Shown here: piece after piece, positions 38,091 through 49,750 of the stretch
How the letters are laid out: every line of letters starts with the position of its first letter
Numbering within the stretch: position 1 is the stretch's first letter
Source: Dolomedes plantarius
Taxonomy: Eukaryota > Arthropoda > Arachnida > Araneae > Dolomedidae
Direction of reading: 5' to 3'
Length of the DNA: 64,000 nt
NCBI GenBank assembly: GCA_907164885.2
Contig: OU015490.1
Location: forward strand, 208,581,417-208,645,416
Translations under genes and position numbers: made by a program
The notes under the pieces: generated by a model
Seen by the model: the letters and a program-made list of their open reading frames with translations, nothing else
Databases searched by the model: none
What the model was told of the DNA's origin: nothing

Positions 38091-39098
38091 GTTGCGATAG
38101 TTATGGCCCTCAAACTGATATTGCATGTTCTTTCCTTTGAGAGGTACTGGATTCTAGTTCTATAATTTTCGAATTAAAAAAGGCAATGTCTTTTTAGAGA
38201 TTTTATTAACAAACACAAAGAAACATAACAAGTAAATAGTTTTTTGCCCTATGGCGAGATCAACGCAGGCCATACTGCGATGCACAATTATTTAACACAG
38301 ACCATACTGCGTAACGACAACCTTCGCCTGTGGTTGGCGAGCTACTACTCCTGATGATAGAAACTGAGGCTATCACGTGATCCCAATGGGTAGCGCTCGG
38401 CCCCTAGGAGCGTCAAGACGCAACAGGTACATTTTGTATCATTTAATTAAACTAACTGTTATAAACTAAAAAAAATAATTTTTCTTTTGTCACTAATTTA
38501 AAGATTTTTTTAACATATCACTAATACTTTATTGGTGTAATGCATGCATGTGCATGACAATGACGTGTGATCTTTAAGTAAAACTTTCTTTAGTCCATTA
38601 ATAACTTAAATGGCATACGTTCCAAAACTGTCTGTTTCTTCTCGGGCAAGATATCACCATTTCCGATAGTTATGGCGTTTACATATGCATTACATGTTCT
38701 TTCCCATGAGAAGTGCATTTTGTATCATTGAATTAAATTTCTCAACTTTTTAAAAACACCAAAAAAAACTAGTTTTTCTTTTTTTTCTCTCATTAAAAGA
38801 TTTTTTAAAGATCTTTTTAATATTTTATTGGTTTCGTGAATGCATAGGTGCAACTTATCAGATGAAATCTTTCAATAAAATTTTCTTTAATCTACTAACA
38901 ACTCTAACATCTAATGCTACAAATTTGTCTGTCTGTTCTCATGCAAGATAGCCCAGGTTGCAAAAGTTAAGGCATTCAAACCGATATAATATGTTCTTTC
39001 CCTTGAAAAGTACCAGTTGTAACATTTAATATAATTTCTCTTCCTGTTAAAAACTCAAAAAAGAATTAGTTTTGTTTTCAATCATTTAAAGATCCATT

Positions 39099-39100
<2 letters not shown>
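38091..39100. repeat. Diverged higher-order repeats related to the minisatellite
   Basis: After the array, the sequence GTTGCGATAGTTATGGC..TTCAAA..GATATTACATGTTCTTTCC..GAGA.GTAC..TTTGTA, followed by a T-rich segment and a diverged minisatellite unit, recurs about three times (near 38090, 38660 and 38950). Further copies are near 40170-40260, 41170-41350 and 45110-45390. Confidence 0.65.
38148..38425. mobile_element. Solo LTR, 278 bp
   Basis: TG..CA ends (TGGATTCTAG and GACGCAACA) are flanked by a perfect 5-bp duplication GGTAC (38143-38147 and 38426-38430). It interrupts a higher-order repeat unit that reads GAG.GGTAC..TTTTGTATCA elsewhere. The sense strand is probably minus, where the start is TGTTGCGTC, similar to the first bases of the BEL LTR at 45818. 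Confidence 0.85.
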
Positions 39101-40010
<910 letters not shown>

Positions 40011-40474
40011 AAACTTCTCTAGTTTGTCACATCTATTCAACGGTCACACCTCTAAACGGCCATATTTTGTTCAGAAGCGATTAAACACTCCATAGAGCCA
40101 ATTTTATGGGAACCATTACTACCGCCGTAAATTGTTTCATTGTATATAGATGTGTGTATAATCGAACATCTTTTTTAAAGATTATTTTAATACTTCATTA
40201 GTACGATGCATGTATGCGTAGCAATCAAATGCAATCTTTAAATAAAACTAGCCGCTGCTCGACCAGCATAGTCGCTTTTAGTTTTATATTTTCTTTTGCA
40301 AAACAACTTAACTGAAAGTAACATATGTAGGGAATGTAACCATTAACTGCCATCATAAATATATATATTGTTAAGGGGTATTCTCTGTAAGGCTGTTTCT
40401 AATACATCGTGATTAAAAAATGTGAATTTCCATTACTTCAGAACAGAGTTAAAGATAACACTAAGAAACCCAAC

Positions 40475-40790
40475 ACCGATGATTTTAAAAATTGCATCCC
40501 TCTCTACATGTACTATTTTTGAAAATTAAGATATATACACTTTATCATTACATCAAATAAGAAATTTGTGGGGAAATTGTTTTTCACTTAAAAAATGGAG
40601 TAAAAATTCAGCAGGTACTAAAATATAGTGTGGATTACACCACTCCCTGTATGTAATATTTTTCACAATTCAGATATCTCCACTTCATCATATCAAATAA
40701 TAAATTTTTGGAAAGATTTCTTCACTTATAAAATGGAATAAACATTCAGCAAATACTGAGAAAAAAGTGTAGAAAATTAACTATTACTGG
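40475..40790. repeat. Tandem duplication, unit about 150 bp
   Basis: The words CATCAAATAA.AAATTT.TGG, TTTCACTTA.AAAATGGA and ATTCAGCA..TACT occur twice, near 40550-40620 and 40690-40760. Confidence 0.6.
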
Positions 40791-41085
40791 CTGTCGGCTG
40801 CTGTGCCGGCGATGATTAAGCCTAACCTCGAGATCATTTGTGCTCTCTCTTTCACACCTCTATCTTAATGAATTATTTCTTCTTCGCTTTCATTATTGAG
40901 ACCGTTCCCAATTTTCACTTGATCGTGTAGCTCGCTTTCGAGCATTCCTGATTTCAGCGTGTTAAATCCGTGTTGACACGAGGTTGCAAATTTCGGACGG
41001 TTGCTAATGTTTACATCTGGTAGTTGCAGACGTTGCCATTCGGTGTGTATAAATATCGTCCATTTTTGTGCAGCATACCTACGCG

Positions 41086-41086
<1 letters not shown>
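40791..41086 (-). other. Unrecognised protein-like fragment
   Basis: A minus-strand frame encodes about 70 residues with a plausible composition, ending in the acidic NNESEEEIIH before a stop at 40867. Transposon proteins often have such acidic tails, but no catalytic motif is seen. Upstream it dissolves into (TA)n. Confidence 0.3.

Positions 41087-41175
<89 letters not shown>
41087..41175. repeat. (TA)n microsatellite
   Basis: About 88 bp of pure TA. Confidence 0.95.
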
Positions 41176-41179
<4 letters not shown>

Positions 41180-41483
41180 TAATCTACCAATAAAAGCAAA
41201 TAGCATATATTCTCCAAATTTGTCTGTAACTTATGTTTTGCAGCACACGTTGCGAAATTTAAGACGTTCAAATCGATATTACATAAGAGTATTTATGCTT
41301 TGATACCCATGGGAAAATACTAGGAAATTTCAGAAAGGGTTTCATGAGTGCACAATTCGTGGGAGACGTACAATCGTAAATTTTTACGAAATTGGAATTG
41401 CAAAAAAAATATAGCGGAATGATGAAGCTTTAGATCTAACCCTAATAGGCGCAATAGTTTGAATATACAGGGTGTTTATAATA

Positions 41484-42183
41484 CAGGGTGGTTAAAAAGT
41501 TCCACTTTGAAATAGTCATAAAAGGAAAATTACTGATTCAAATGTTATCAAACTTGGAAATAGTTTAAAAAAGGTGTTGGGAATTTCTTTTACGTAAAAA
41601 AAAATTAAAAAAATTAAGAAGATCGTTAATTTGTGAATTTTGAAGCCTGAATTCGGCCCTAAGATATGAAGAAATCGCTTTGAAACGTTTTTAATCATTT
41701 CTAAAACGATAAAACGGTGGCCACGAAATGGCCATCCCGGACACAAGACCTCAACCCTTGTGACTTCTGGCTATGAGGTTATCTAAAAAGCACTGTTTAT
41801 GGTGATAATCTGAAGAATTTGGCGAATTTGAAAGGTGCAATACACCGACATGTCCGTAACATTCTTCCTGATATACTAAGAGCTATTGTTGAGATTGTAG
41901 TAATGCGATTTAACTTGTTTTCGGAAAATGGTGGACGCCACATGCTTTGTAACACGTTTCAGAAACTATTAAACACATTTTAAACCGAAGTCTTCATGTC
42001 TTATTTCGAATAACAATATTGCATACGGTGCATTTCCCCCCTGGTGGTGAGTTTTTGAACTTTCTTTTCACGAAAAAGAAACCAGTGACATTCTTTAAAC
42101 TATTACAAAGTATGATAGCATTTGGACCAGTAGTTTTCCTTTTATCATCATTTCAAAGTGGAACTTTAATTATAACCACTCTG
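41484..42183 (+). mobile_element. mariner/Tc1-type element remnant, about 700 bp
   Basis: Terminal inverted repeats of about 30 bp begin CAGGGTGGTTAAAAAGTTCC on the left and, on the minus strand, CAGAGTGGTTATAATTAAAG then TTCCACTTTGAA on the right. TA precedes the left end; the right flank is CATA, so the target TA is off by two bases. Most of the transposase is deleted. Confidence 0.75.
41724..41985 (+). pseudogene. mariner-like transposase C-terminal fragment
   Basis: The plus strand encodes KWPSRTQDLNPCDFWL, a stop where family members have tryptophan, GYLKSTVYGDNLKNLANLKG and, near the end, NGGRHM. This is the region around the last catalytic acidic residue and the C-terminal tail of a mariner/Tc1 transposase. 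The first two catalytic residues are missing. Confidence 0.7.
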
Positions 42184-42247
42184 CATACCAACCAAGAAAC
42201 ATAATGTTTATTGGAAATCATAAGAAGTGCTTAGGTAGCGGATAAAC

Positions 42248-42250
<3 letters not shown>

Positions 42251-42282
<32 letters not shown>
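42251..42282. repeat. (TA)n microsatellite before the Tc1 left end
   Basis: The TA run continues directly to the element's first bases at 42283. Confidence 0.9.
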
Positions 42283-42285
<3 letters not shown>

Positions 42286-43291
42286 TCAAGAGCTAAAACA
42301 TTATGACCACCCCTACATTTTGCAATGTATTCGCCTGGATGACGTGGAAGGCACGTGATCAGGTGGAAGTGGTATTTAACTGCTGCTGGAGAGTCTGAAG
42401 AATCATTCTTTCACTTACTTCTGTGTGTGATGGGAAAGACAGCGGATCTAAGCGACTTTGATAGAGGGCAGATTGTAATGGCTCGAAGGCTCGGAACAAG
42501 TATTTCCGAAACTGCACGACTCGTGGGTTGTTCGCGACCTGCAGTTGTTAGTACTTATGCAAAGTGGAGAAATGACGGTGAAACCAGCAGTAGACGACAT
42601 GGTGTTGGACGTCCACATGCTATCAAAGAAAAAGGTCGTCGGAGACTGTCTCGCACGGTGAAGCAAAACCGGAGCCAGACAGTGGCTCAGCTGACAGCCC
42701 AATACAATGCAGGGCCAAGTAGAATAGTATCGCAACACACTGTTCAGCGGACACTGTTGGATATGGGGCTACGCAGCAAACGTCCCACTCTTGTGCCTTT
42801 GCTGACCAAGCGTCATCGCCAACTGCGCCTGCGCTGGGCCCGGGAACATCGCGACTAGTCCATGGATCAGTGGGAGAGAGTTGCCTGGTCAGATGAATCA
42901 CGGTTTATCATTCATCATGCCGATGGCCGTGTCAGGATACTCCGTTTTCCAGGCGAACTGTTGCTGCCTCAATGTACAGTAGGTCATACACAGGCCGGTG
43001 GTGGCGGTATTATGCTTTGGGGGACGTTCTCTTGGGCGTCTCTGGGACCCGTGGTTGTGGTAGAGCAGACCATGAATGCTACAGGGTATTTGAACATCAT
43101 TGTGGACTAGTTGCACCCTTACATGGCCTCTGTTTTTCCAGCTGGAAATGGAATTTTTCAACAGGACAACGCCCCGTGCCACAAGGCTAAAATTGTGTTG
43201 GAGTGGTTTCAGGAACATGATGCTGAATTCCAGTTAATGTCCTAGCCACCTAACTCACCGGATCTCAATCCGATAGAACATATTTGGAACA
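42283..43291 (+). mobile_element. Tc1-type element, right end lost
   Basis: The left terminus CACTCAAGAGCTAAAACATT followed by ATGACCACC is a typical Tc1-type repeat and directly follows TA. The transposase is cut at about 43291 by a (CA)n(TA)n tract, beyond which no right half is found. Confidence 0.8.
42430..43291 (+). pseudogene. Tc1-type transposase (DD36E spacing), three stops
   Basis: The start ATG at 42430 gives [20 protein letters not shown], the first helix-turn-helix, followed by a GRP-type hook ([12 protein letters not shown]) and the second helix-turn-helix. The catalytic residues are in WSDESRF, QQDNAPCHK and SPDLNPIEH; 36 residues separate the last two, so the spacing is DD36E rather than the usual 34. 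Three in-frame TAG stops (near 42856, 43108 and 43243) sit where relatives have W, Q and W, so each needs only one transition. No frameshift is seen. The final ~60 residues are missing, replaced by (CA)n(TA)n. Confidence 0.85.
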
Positions 43292-43411
<120 letters not shown>

Positions 43412-44654
43412 CAGTGGAACCTCCGAAAAGCGGACAGTCACGGGACCAAAAGTTTTGTGGGGAGGACAACCTTTTTATAAAAAAAAAATTGCATTCCTGT
43501 TTGACATTTGTTTGAAAATTAAGCTTGCAATTTTAATTAAAAAGGAAAAATTGATTAGGTAAGAAAAGAATAACTATTTACTACTTTACCTTTTAACTGT
43601 AAGCTAATCCTTTTATCTTCCATTAAATAATCCTAAAATACAATGTATAGGAGCTAAATTATTTTAATTACTACTGAAAAAATCTATTAACAAAGTTTGA
43701 TTCCTCTTTTTTCACAGCAAACGTGTTTTTGAAGGTGAATTTTCATAGTATTTAGCTTTGCTAATCGCTCCTAATCTTGATTGTTCAGAGAGAATTGTTT
43801 TAATTATTCGCTGTATTTCAGTGCTACCGAATAATCTTTGATTCTGCAGTCTTCCATTGGCGATTCCCCATCATCATCCTCAGAAAGGGCCAAAGCTTCA
43901 GTGGTGTCCCGATGAATGAAATTGGAATCATGCAGGTTTTCTTCTTCAGTGGATAAATCAGTCATCAATCTTGGCATACTCTTCAACTGTGATATTTGAA
44001 TCTAAATTGGCTACTAGATCCGCAAGTTCTTTTTCGATTTTTTTCTGCAGTACTGTCAGTTGCCACTTCGCTTGTACTAAAAAATCCCGCCTTCTTAAAA
44101 CATTTTAGAACGCACCCAGGTTGCACCTTTTTAAGGACTGGCGTAATCCAGGAATTTGCATCCAAAACAGATACAGATTTTGCGAAATCTTCGCTGGATT
44201 TGCAGGAGATAATCTGTGAAGCACATGTCTCAGAAGCAGCTGTCTGTACCGTACTTAAAGCTACAGATAATTCCCTGATCAAGTGGCTGTAGCATCGAAG
44301 TGGTGTTAGGAGGTAAGAAAACTAAAGTAACATTTTTGGCATTAACATTTAGTGCCATTGTGCACATTTTAGGGTCGAATTTCACTGTATCAAACACGGA
44401 AGGAAGGGGTCGGGAAAAGTTCGTTGCAAAGACGCATAAGCATATAATTTTAGGTTGCTTGTTAGAATAATTTTGAAATGTTTGTCAAAAAAATTGAAAG
44501 TTTTTGAAAATACCTGTCCGTATATATTAATATATCCAGAATATATCCAGAGGGAATAACATGAATTGTCCTATATAAAAGGACTGGGACTCGTAAAAAT
44601 GTCCGTTAATTAGATATTTCCGCTATTCGGGAGTGTCCGTTAAGGGAGGTATCA

Positions 44655-44657
<3 letters not shown>
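43412..44657 (-). mobile_element. Second Tigger/pogo-like element, 1,246 bp
   Basis: Terminal repeats are CAGTGGAACCTCCGAAAAGC on the left and, on the minus strand, CAGTGATACCTCCCTTAACG on the right, with GGACA following in both. TA flanks both ends and each flank is part of a (TA)n run. Its transposase (minus strand) is only a C-terminal remnant, so it is internally deleted. Confidence 0.85.
43804..44480 (-). pseudogene. Tigger-like transposase C-terminal remnant
   Basis: Near 44345-44285 the minus strand encodes VFLPPNTTSMLQPLDQGII, the hallmark of Tigger/Jerky transposases just after the second catalytic residue. After a frame change, ANSWITPVLKKVQPGCVLKC and FKKAGF (about 44180-44085) match the region where these proteins read ...CFRKAGF. 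An acidic tail (LALSEDDDGESPMED) follows near 43895-43850. The DNA-binding and first catalytic regions are missing. Confidence 0.8.

Positions 44658-44713
<56 letters not shown>
44658..44713. repeat. (TA)n microsatellite
   Basis: Pure TA immediately after the Tigger right end. Confidence 0.95.
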
Positions 44714-44716
<3 letters not shown>

Positions 44717-45817
44717 CTTTTCATTGATAGTGAATCCTGAAGTGAAGAATAGTGATTATTATGTACTATGCTTCTAAATTAAACTCTTTAGGAAGGTATT
44801 ACATAAGCGGTATAATTTTACCATACTACATAAAAATTTGAAATATATCGAAAGATTCGGAAATTTTTCTACGTATACATTTGGAAGAAATACACGCTTA
44901 GTATTTTTAAGTTATCTCTTTACAGAATAGTCCCAAAGATATTTCATCTATATGCCGTAGAACCCCGTATAAAACTTGATTTTTTGAAAAATAGGAATGT
45001 CTATTAAGGAAGGAACTATGTTCTTTTGCTGGAATTGCACATTCTTTTCATTTTATTAAATTTATCTCAGTTAAAAGCTCAAAAAAGAAAGAAGTTTATT
45101 TTTCACATATTTAAAGAACTTTTTAAAAGATTTTTCAATAATTTATTAGTACAAGGCATGCATGTGTATGGCAATCTCACGCCGCCTCTAAATAAAATTC
45201 CGAAAAATCCCAATAGCAAAACAAATAGGGTATGCTCCAAACTTGTCTGTCTCTTATCATGCAGAACAGCGCCCGTTGCAAAAGTTAAGGCGTTCAAAAT
45301 GATATTACATGAGAATATTTGTGCTTTGATACTCATGGGAAAATACCAAGAAATTTCAGAAAGGATTTTATCAGCGGACAATTCGTGAAAGACACACACA
45401 CTCGTAAAATTTTAAGAAGCAGGAATGGTGAAATGCATGATGCAAAGTGTTTATCAGACCCTTATACGGTTGTCGGCGAACACCTACAAAGCCAAAAGGA
45501 TACGAAAAGGAATGAGAAATTATGAAGGAGAAATTAATAGTGTTATAAAGAATTTAAGTTTTAGGGTTGTGAAGAGGATAAATAAGCAATTTATTCTTGA
45601 GAAATCCGAAAGTGGAAATTGAGAATAAAAGTTTTTACAATTTACTAATTATAAACTGCGCCATCTTTGAGTATTGCCATTGGAGGAGTTGGAGTGTGAA
45701 AAGTCTTTTATGGGCCATCACGAAAAAATAATATGCTTTTATCAACTAATTTCTGTAATAATTTCGTCTTATTACAGTTCTGATTATGGTTTTCAGTTTT
45801 TCTTGAAAGTAAGGTAC
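44714..45817. repeat. Copy of the higher-order repeat, host of the BEL insertion
   Basis: Bases 44790-44990 match 36810-37000, and 45110-45390 match the minisatellite-associated unit and 41190-41350. No gene is recognised in 45400-45817, although several short frames exist. Confidence 0.5.
45813..45817. other. Target duplication GGTAC, left of BEL element
   Basis: GGTAC precedes the LTR start TGTTGCG and recurs at 58704-58708 after the 3' LTR. Confidence 0.9.
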
Positions 45818-46003
45818 TGTTGCGTCACCATGGATTTTAATGATGCGTCACCATGGACTTTAGAAAACCTAAGATGACGTATAGCACTTTGTAATCGAGA
45901 TTTAAATTATTGCTTGGCAACGAGCAAGAAAAGAATTTTGTTATATATGTGTAATGTTAGTTCATTAAAGCGGTCGGTCTTGTGTTGTGTTCGGGTTCTT
46001 GTA
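45818..46003 (+). repeat. 5' LTR, left half
   Basis: It starts TGTTGCGTCACCATGG. A 23-bp tandem duplication (GCGTCACCATGG repeated at 45822 and 45845) is absent from the 3' LTR. The LTR stops at ..TTCTTGTA, where the Helitron begins. Confidence 0.93.
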
Positions 46004-47198
46004 TCTATATTAATAAAGAGACAGAAGGGAATGTCGATAACACGTGACCCCGTAACGCGACCGAAAGGACTCATCCTCGAAAAAAAGGGCCGACAAATAT
46101 ACAGGAATCGGTGTATTTTTTTTCTCATGAAAGTACATAAATGTTACATATTTGGAAAGAGCTTCGAAAACTGAAATTTTTTTCTGCGTACACTTATTCT
46201 GTTAATTCAATAGTTTTAGAGATATTTGGATTCTAATAAAGCGTCATCGCTCTTTGACGATGTAAACAAAGGGTGAATCATTCACAGCGTGATTCTCACT
46301 AAAAGATGAATCACTGAAATGAAATGTGTCAACGTGTCTTTTTATTTGAAAAACTAAATATTCAAATTGTTTAATAATAAAAAATACTTTATTGAAACTA
46401 AATAGATAGATATATACTGATTTTTGGTGGATTTACTTATTTTTGTGTGAAATGATTACATTTTGTATTTTTTTCGTTTCTACATTTCTTGACAAATCTG
46501 GTTAAAATTTCGTATACTTATATTTTGAATCCTGGAGATAATTCTAATATCAGTTTGGAAGCTTTAAAATGCTTATATATAAATGGAGTTTTTAAATAAT
46601 ATTTCATCTCAGGGCGTTGGAATCCATCATTCATAAGAACTGCGCATGCGCTCCTAAATGTTACAAAGTAAATAAACGGTTGTTTACAAGGTAATTAGTA
46701 GTTGTTTGGTGTTATTTAAAGTTAATTTTCTTATATTACTCCTTTTGTTTTCTTTTCATTAGTCCTTTGTACTTGGTTAATTTTCATTATACGAAATACC
46801 GCTGAAACTCTTTACCGTTGAAACCCCTATGTGACTTGCTAACTTGAGATTTTTTACTTTCTGAAATTTCGTTATTAGGTATTTTACAAAGTAAATTTTA
46901 TTGAAATTTAGCTAAAATGCCGATAACTCTGCATAAAAATCTTAATGCTTCTATTTTAATTTCCTTCTCACACACGATACATATGACAGTTATTTTAAAA
47001 TGCAAAAATAATACACGCAATTTTATGTTCCAATATGAAAATTTTCCACGATTCGTCATTCATTTCCTTATAAAAACAGCCCCAAATAAGAAACTATTTA
47101 TTATACACCAATTATTGAGCCTCATTTCATTAACAATAGCATCTAAAACATTTCCTGAAAATTTTATCAAATTATATACATTATCATGTGAGATATCA

Positions 47199-47461
47199 TG
47201 ATAACCGTAGAGATTTGTGCTGAAAAACATAATTTTGAGAAACACTCCTTTTTTAACTCTGTGTGGCCATCTGGAGTACCGCCTCATATATTGGAATTAA
47301 AGATTGGTGCACGTATTATGCTTCTGAGGAATTTGGATACACCTTCACTGTGTAATGGGACAAGATTATGTATAAAGACATTGATGAAGAACTTTATAGA
47401 AGCGACTATAATAAGTGGTCAAGCCACAGGCAAAGATAACTGTCATATGTATCATGTGTGA
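47199..47461 (+). pseudogene. Helitron helicase (PIF1-like) fragment, copy 1
   Basis: The frame encodes [20 protein letters not shown], then [19 protein letters not shown] and [15 protein letters not shown]. This matches the late helicase region of RepHel (NPSGxPPHxLxLKxGxPIMLLRNL..LCNGTRL). It ends in a stop at 47461 inside the inverted module word CATATGTATCATGTGTGAGA. Without the ATPase Walker motifs and the Rep domain it is a fragment. Confidence 0.8.
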
Positions 47462-48760
47462 GAAGGAAATTAAAATATTAGCATTAGGATTTTTGTGCAC
47501 AGTGATAGGCGTTTTAGCTAAATTTCAGATTAATATTCTACGTTCGGAGTCAATTTTTAAAAAAATAATTTTTTAAATGTTTTTTTTTGTCTTTTATGCT
47601 AAAATAGCACTTAAAAATTTTAAAAAAGAACAAAAACTGACCTGTAAATAGCATACGTTTTTTATAAATGCCGCAGGCAAACATAACTGTCATATGTATC
47701 ATGTGTCAGAAGGAAATTAAAATATTAGCATTAGGATTTTTGTGCACAGTGATAGGCGTTTTAGCTAAATTTCAGATTAATATTCTACGTTCGAAGTTAA
47801 TTTTAAAGGGAAATTAAAGGTTTTTTTGGTCTTTTATGGTAAAATAGCACTTAAAAATTTTAAAAAGGAACAAAAACTGACCTGTAAATAGCATACTTTT
47901 TTTATAAATTAGTCAATTTGAAGTAATTTTTATTAAAATTTAGCTAAAATGCCTCTAACTCTGCATAAAAATCTTAATGCTACTATTTTAATTTCCTTCT
48001 CACACATGATACATATGACAGTTATCTATCAAAATGACCTACAATCTAAGAGAAAATTTGAAAATGCAACAATATTACATGCAATTTTAGGTTCCGATAT
48101 GAAAATATTCCCCGATTCGTCATTCCTTTCTTTATAAAAACAGCCCAAAATAAATAAAAAAAAAGTACAATTATATTACAGAAATGTTGCAAAGAGTTGC
48201 ACAAACACAATATGTAAAATACCTAATTACCAAATTTCAGGAAGTAAATAATCGCAAGTTAGCAAGTCACATAGGGGTTCAACGGTAATCCGTATAATGA
48301 AAATTAACCAAGTAAAAAAAGATTAACGAAAAGAAAACAAAAGGAGTAATATAAGAAAATTAACTTTAAATAATACCAAACAACTACTAATTAACAATAA
48401 TTGTTTAAAGGCTTTTTTGGTATTTTATGGAAAAATAGCATTTAAAAATTAAAAAAAAGGAACAAAAACTTACCTGTAAATAGCATACTTTCTTTATACA
48501 TTGATCAATTTGAAGTAATTTTTATTGAAATTTAGCTAAAATGCCTATAACTCTCCATAAAAATCTTAATGCTACTATTTTAATTTCCTTCTCACACATG
48601 ATACATATGACAGTTATATTCAGCTACAATCTTAAGAGAAAATTTTAAAATGCAAAAATAATACACGCAATTTTATGTTCCAATATGAAAATTTTCCCCG
48701 ATTCGTCATTCCTTTCCTTATAAAAACAGCTCCAAACAAAAAACTATTTATTATACACCA

Positions 48761-49008
48761 ATGATAAACGTAGAGATTTGTGCTAAAAAACATAATTGTG
48801 AGAAACACACATTTCTGAACTCTCTGTGGCCATCTGGAGTACCGCCGCATATATTGGAATTAAACATTGGTGCACCTATTATACTTCTCAGGAATTTGGA
48901 TCCACCTTTAAGATTATGTATGAAGAGATTGATGAAGAACTTTATAGAAGCGACTATAATAAGCGGACAACCGCAGGCAAAGATAACTGTCATATGTATC
49001 ATGTGTGA
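48761..49008 (+). pseudogene. Helitron helicase fragment, copy 2
   Basis: [20 protein letters not shown] is clear. A deletion after the LRNLDPP equivalent removes the LCNGTRL codons, and [12 protein letters not shown] resumes in a shifted frame. Confidence 0.78.
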
Positions 49009-49486
49009 GAAGGAAATTAAAATAGTAGTAGCAATATAATTTTGTGCAGAGTTATGGGCATTTTAGCTAAATTTCAATAAAAATTACTTCAAGTTGACCT
49101 ATTTTAAAAAAAAATATGCTATTTACAGGTAAGTTTTTGATCCTTTTTTCAATTTTTAAGTGCTATTTTACCATAAAAGATCAAAAAAACTTTAAAAAAT
49201 CATTTTTTTTTTATAAAAATTGACGCCGAACGTAGAATATTAAACTGAAATTTAGCTAAAACGCCCAATCTTAAGAGAAAATTTGAAAATTCAAAAATAA
49301 TACATGCAATTTTATGTACCAATATGAAAATTTTCCGCAATTCGTCATTCCTTTCCTTATAAAAACAGCCCCAAATAAAAAACTATTTATTATACACCAA
49401 TTATTGTGCCTCATTTCATTAACAATAGCATCTAAAACATTTCCTGAAAATTTTATCAAATTATATACATTATTATGTGAGATATC

Positions 49487-49750
49487 ATGATAACCGTAGA
49501 GATTTCTGCTAAAAAACATAATTCTGAGAAACACTCATTTTTTAACTCTCTGTGGTCATCTGGAGTACCGCCGCATATATTGGAATTAAAGATTGGTGCA
49601 CCTATTATGTTTCTCAGGAATTTGGATACACCTTCACTGTGTAATGGGACAATATTATGTATAAAGAGATTGATGAAGAACTTTATAGAAGCGACTATAA
49701 TAAGTGGTCAAGCCGCAGGGAAAGATAACTGTCATATGTATCATGTGTGA
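49487..49750 (+). pseudogene. Helitron helicase fragment, copy 3
   Basis: [20 protein letters not shown], then [19 protein letters not shown] and [13 protein letters not shown]. It is very close to copy 1, including 300 bp upstream, so internal duplication is the likely origin. Confidence 0.8.

Noticed and set aside
47060..47287. Minus-strand frames within the large Helitron
   Set aside because: They are antisense shadows of the helicase fragments.
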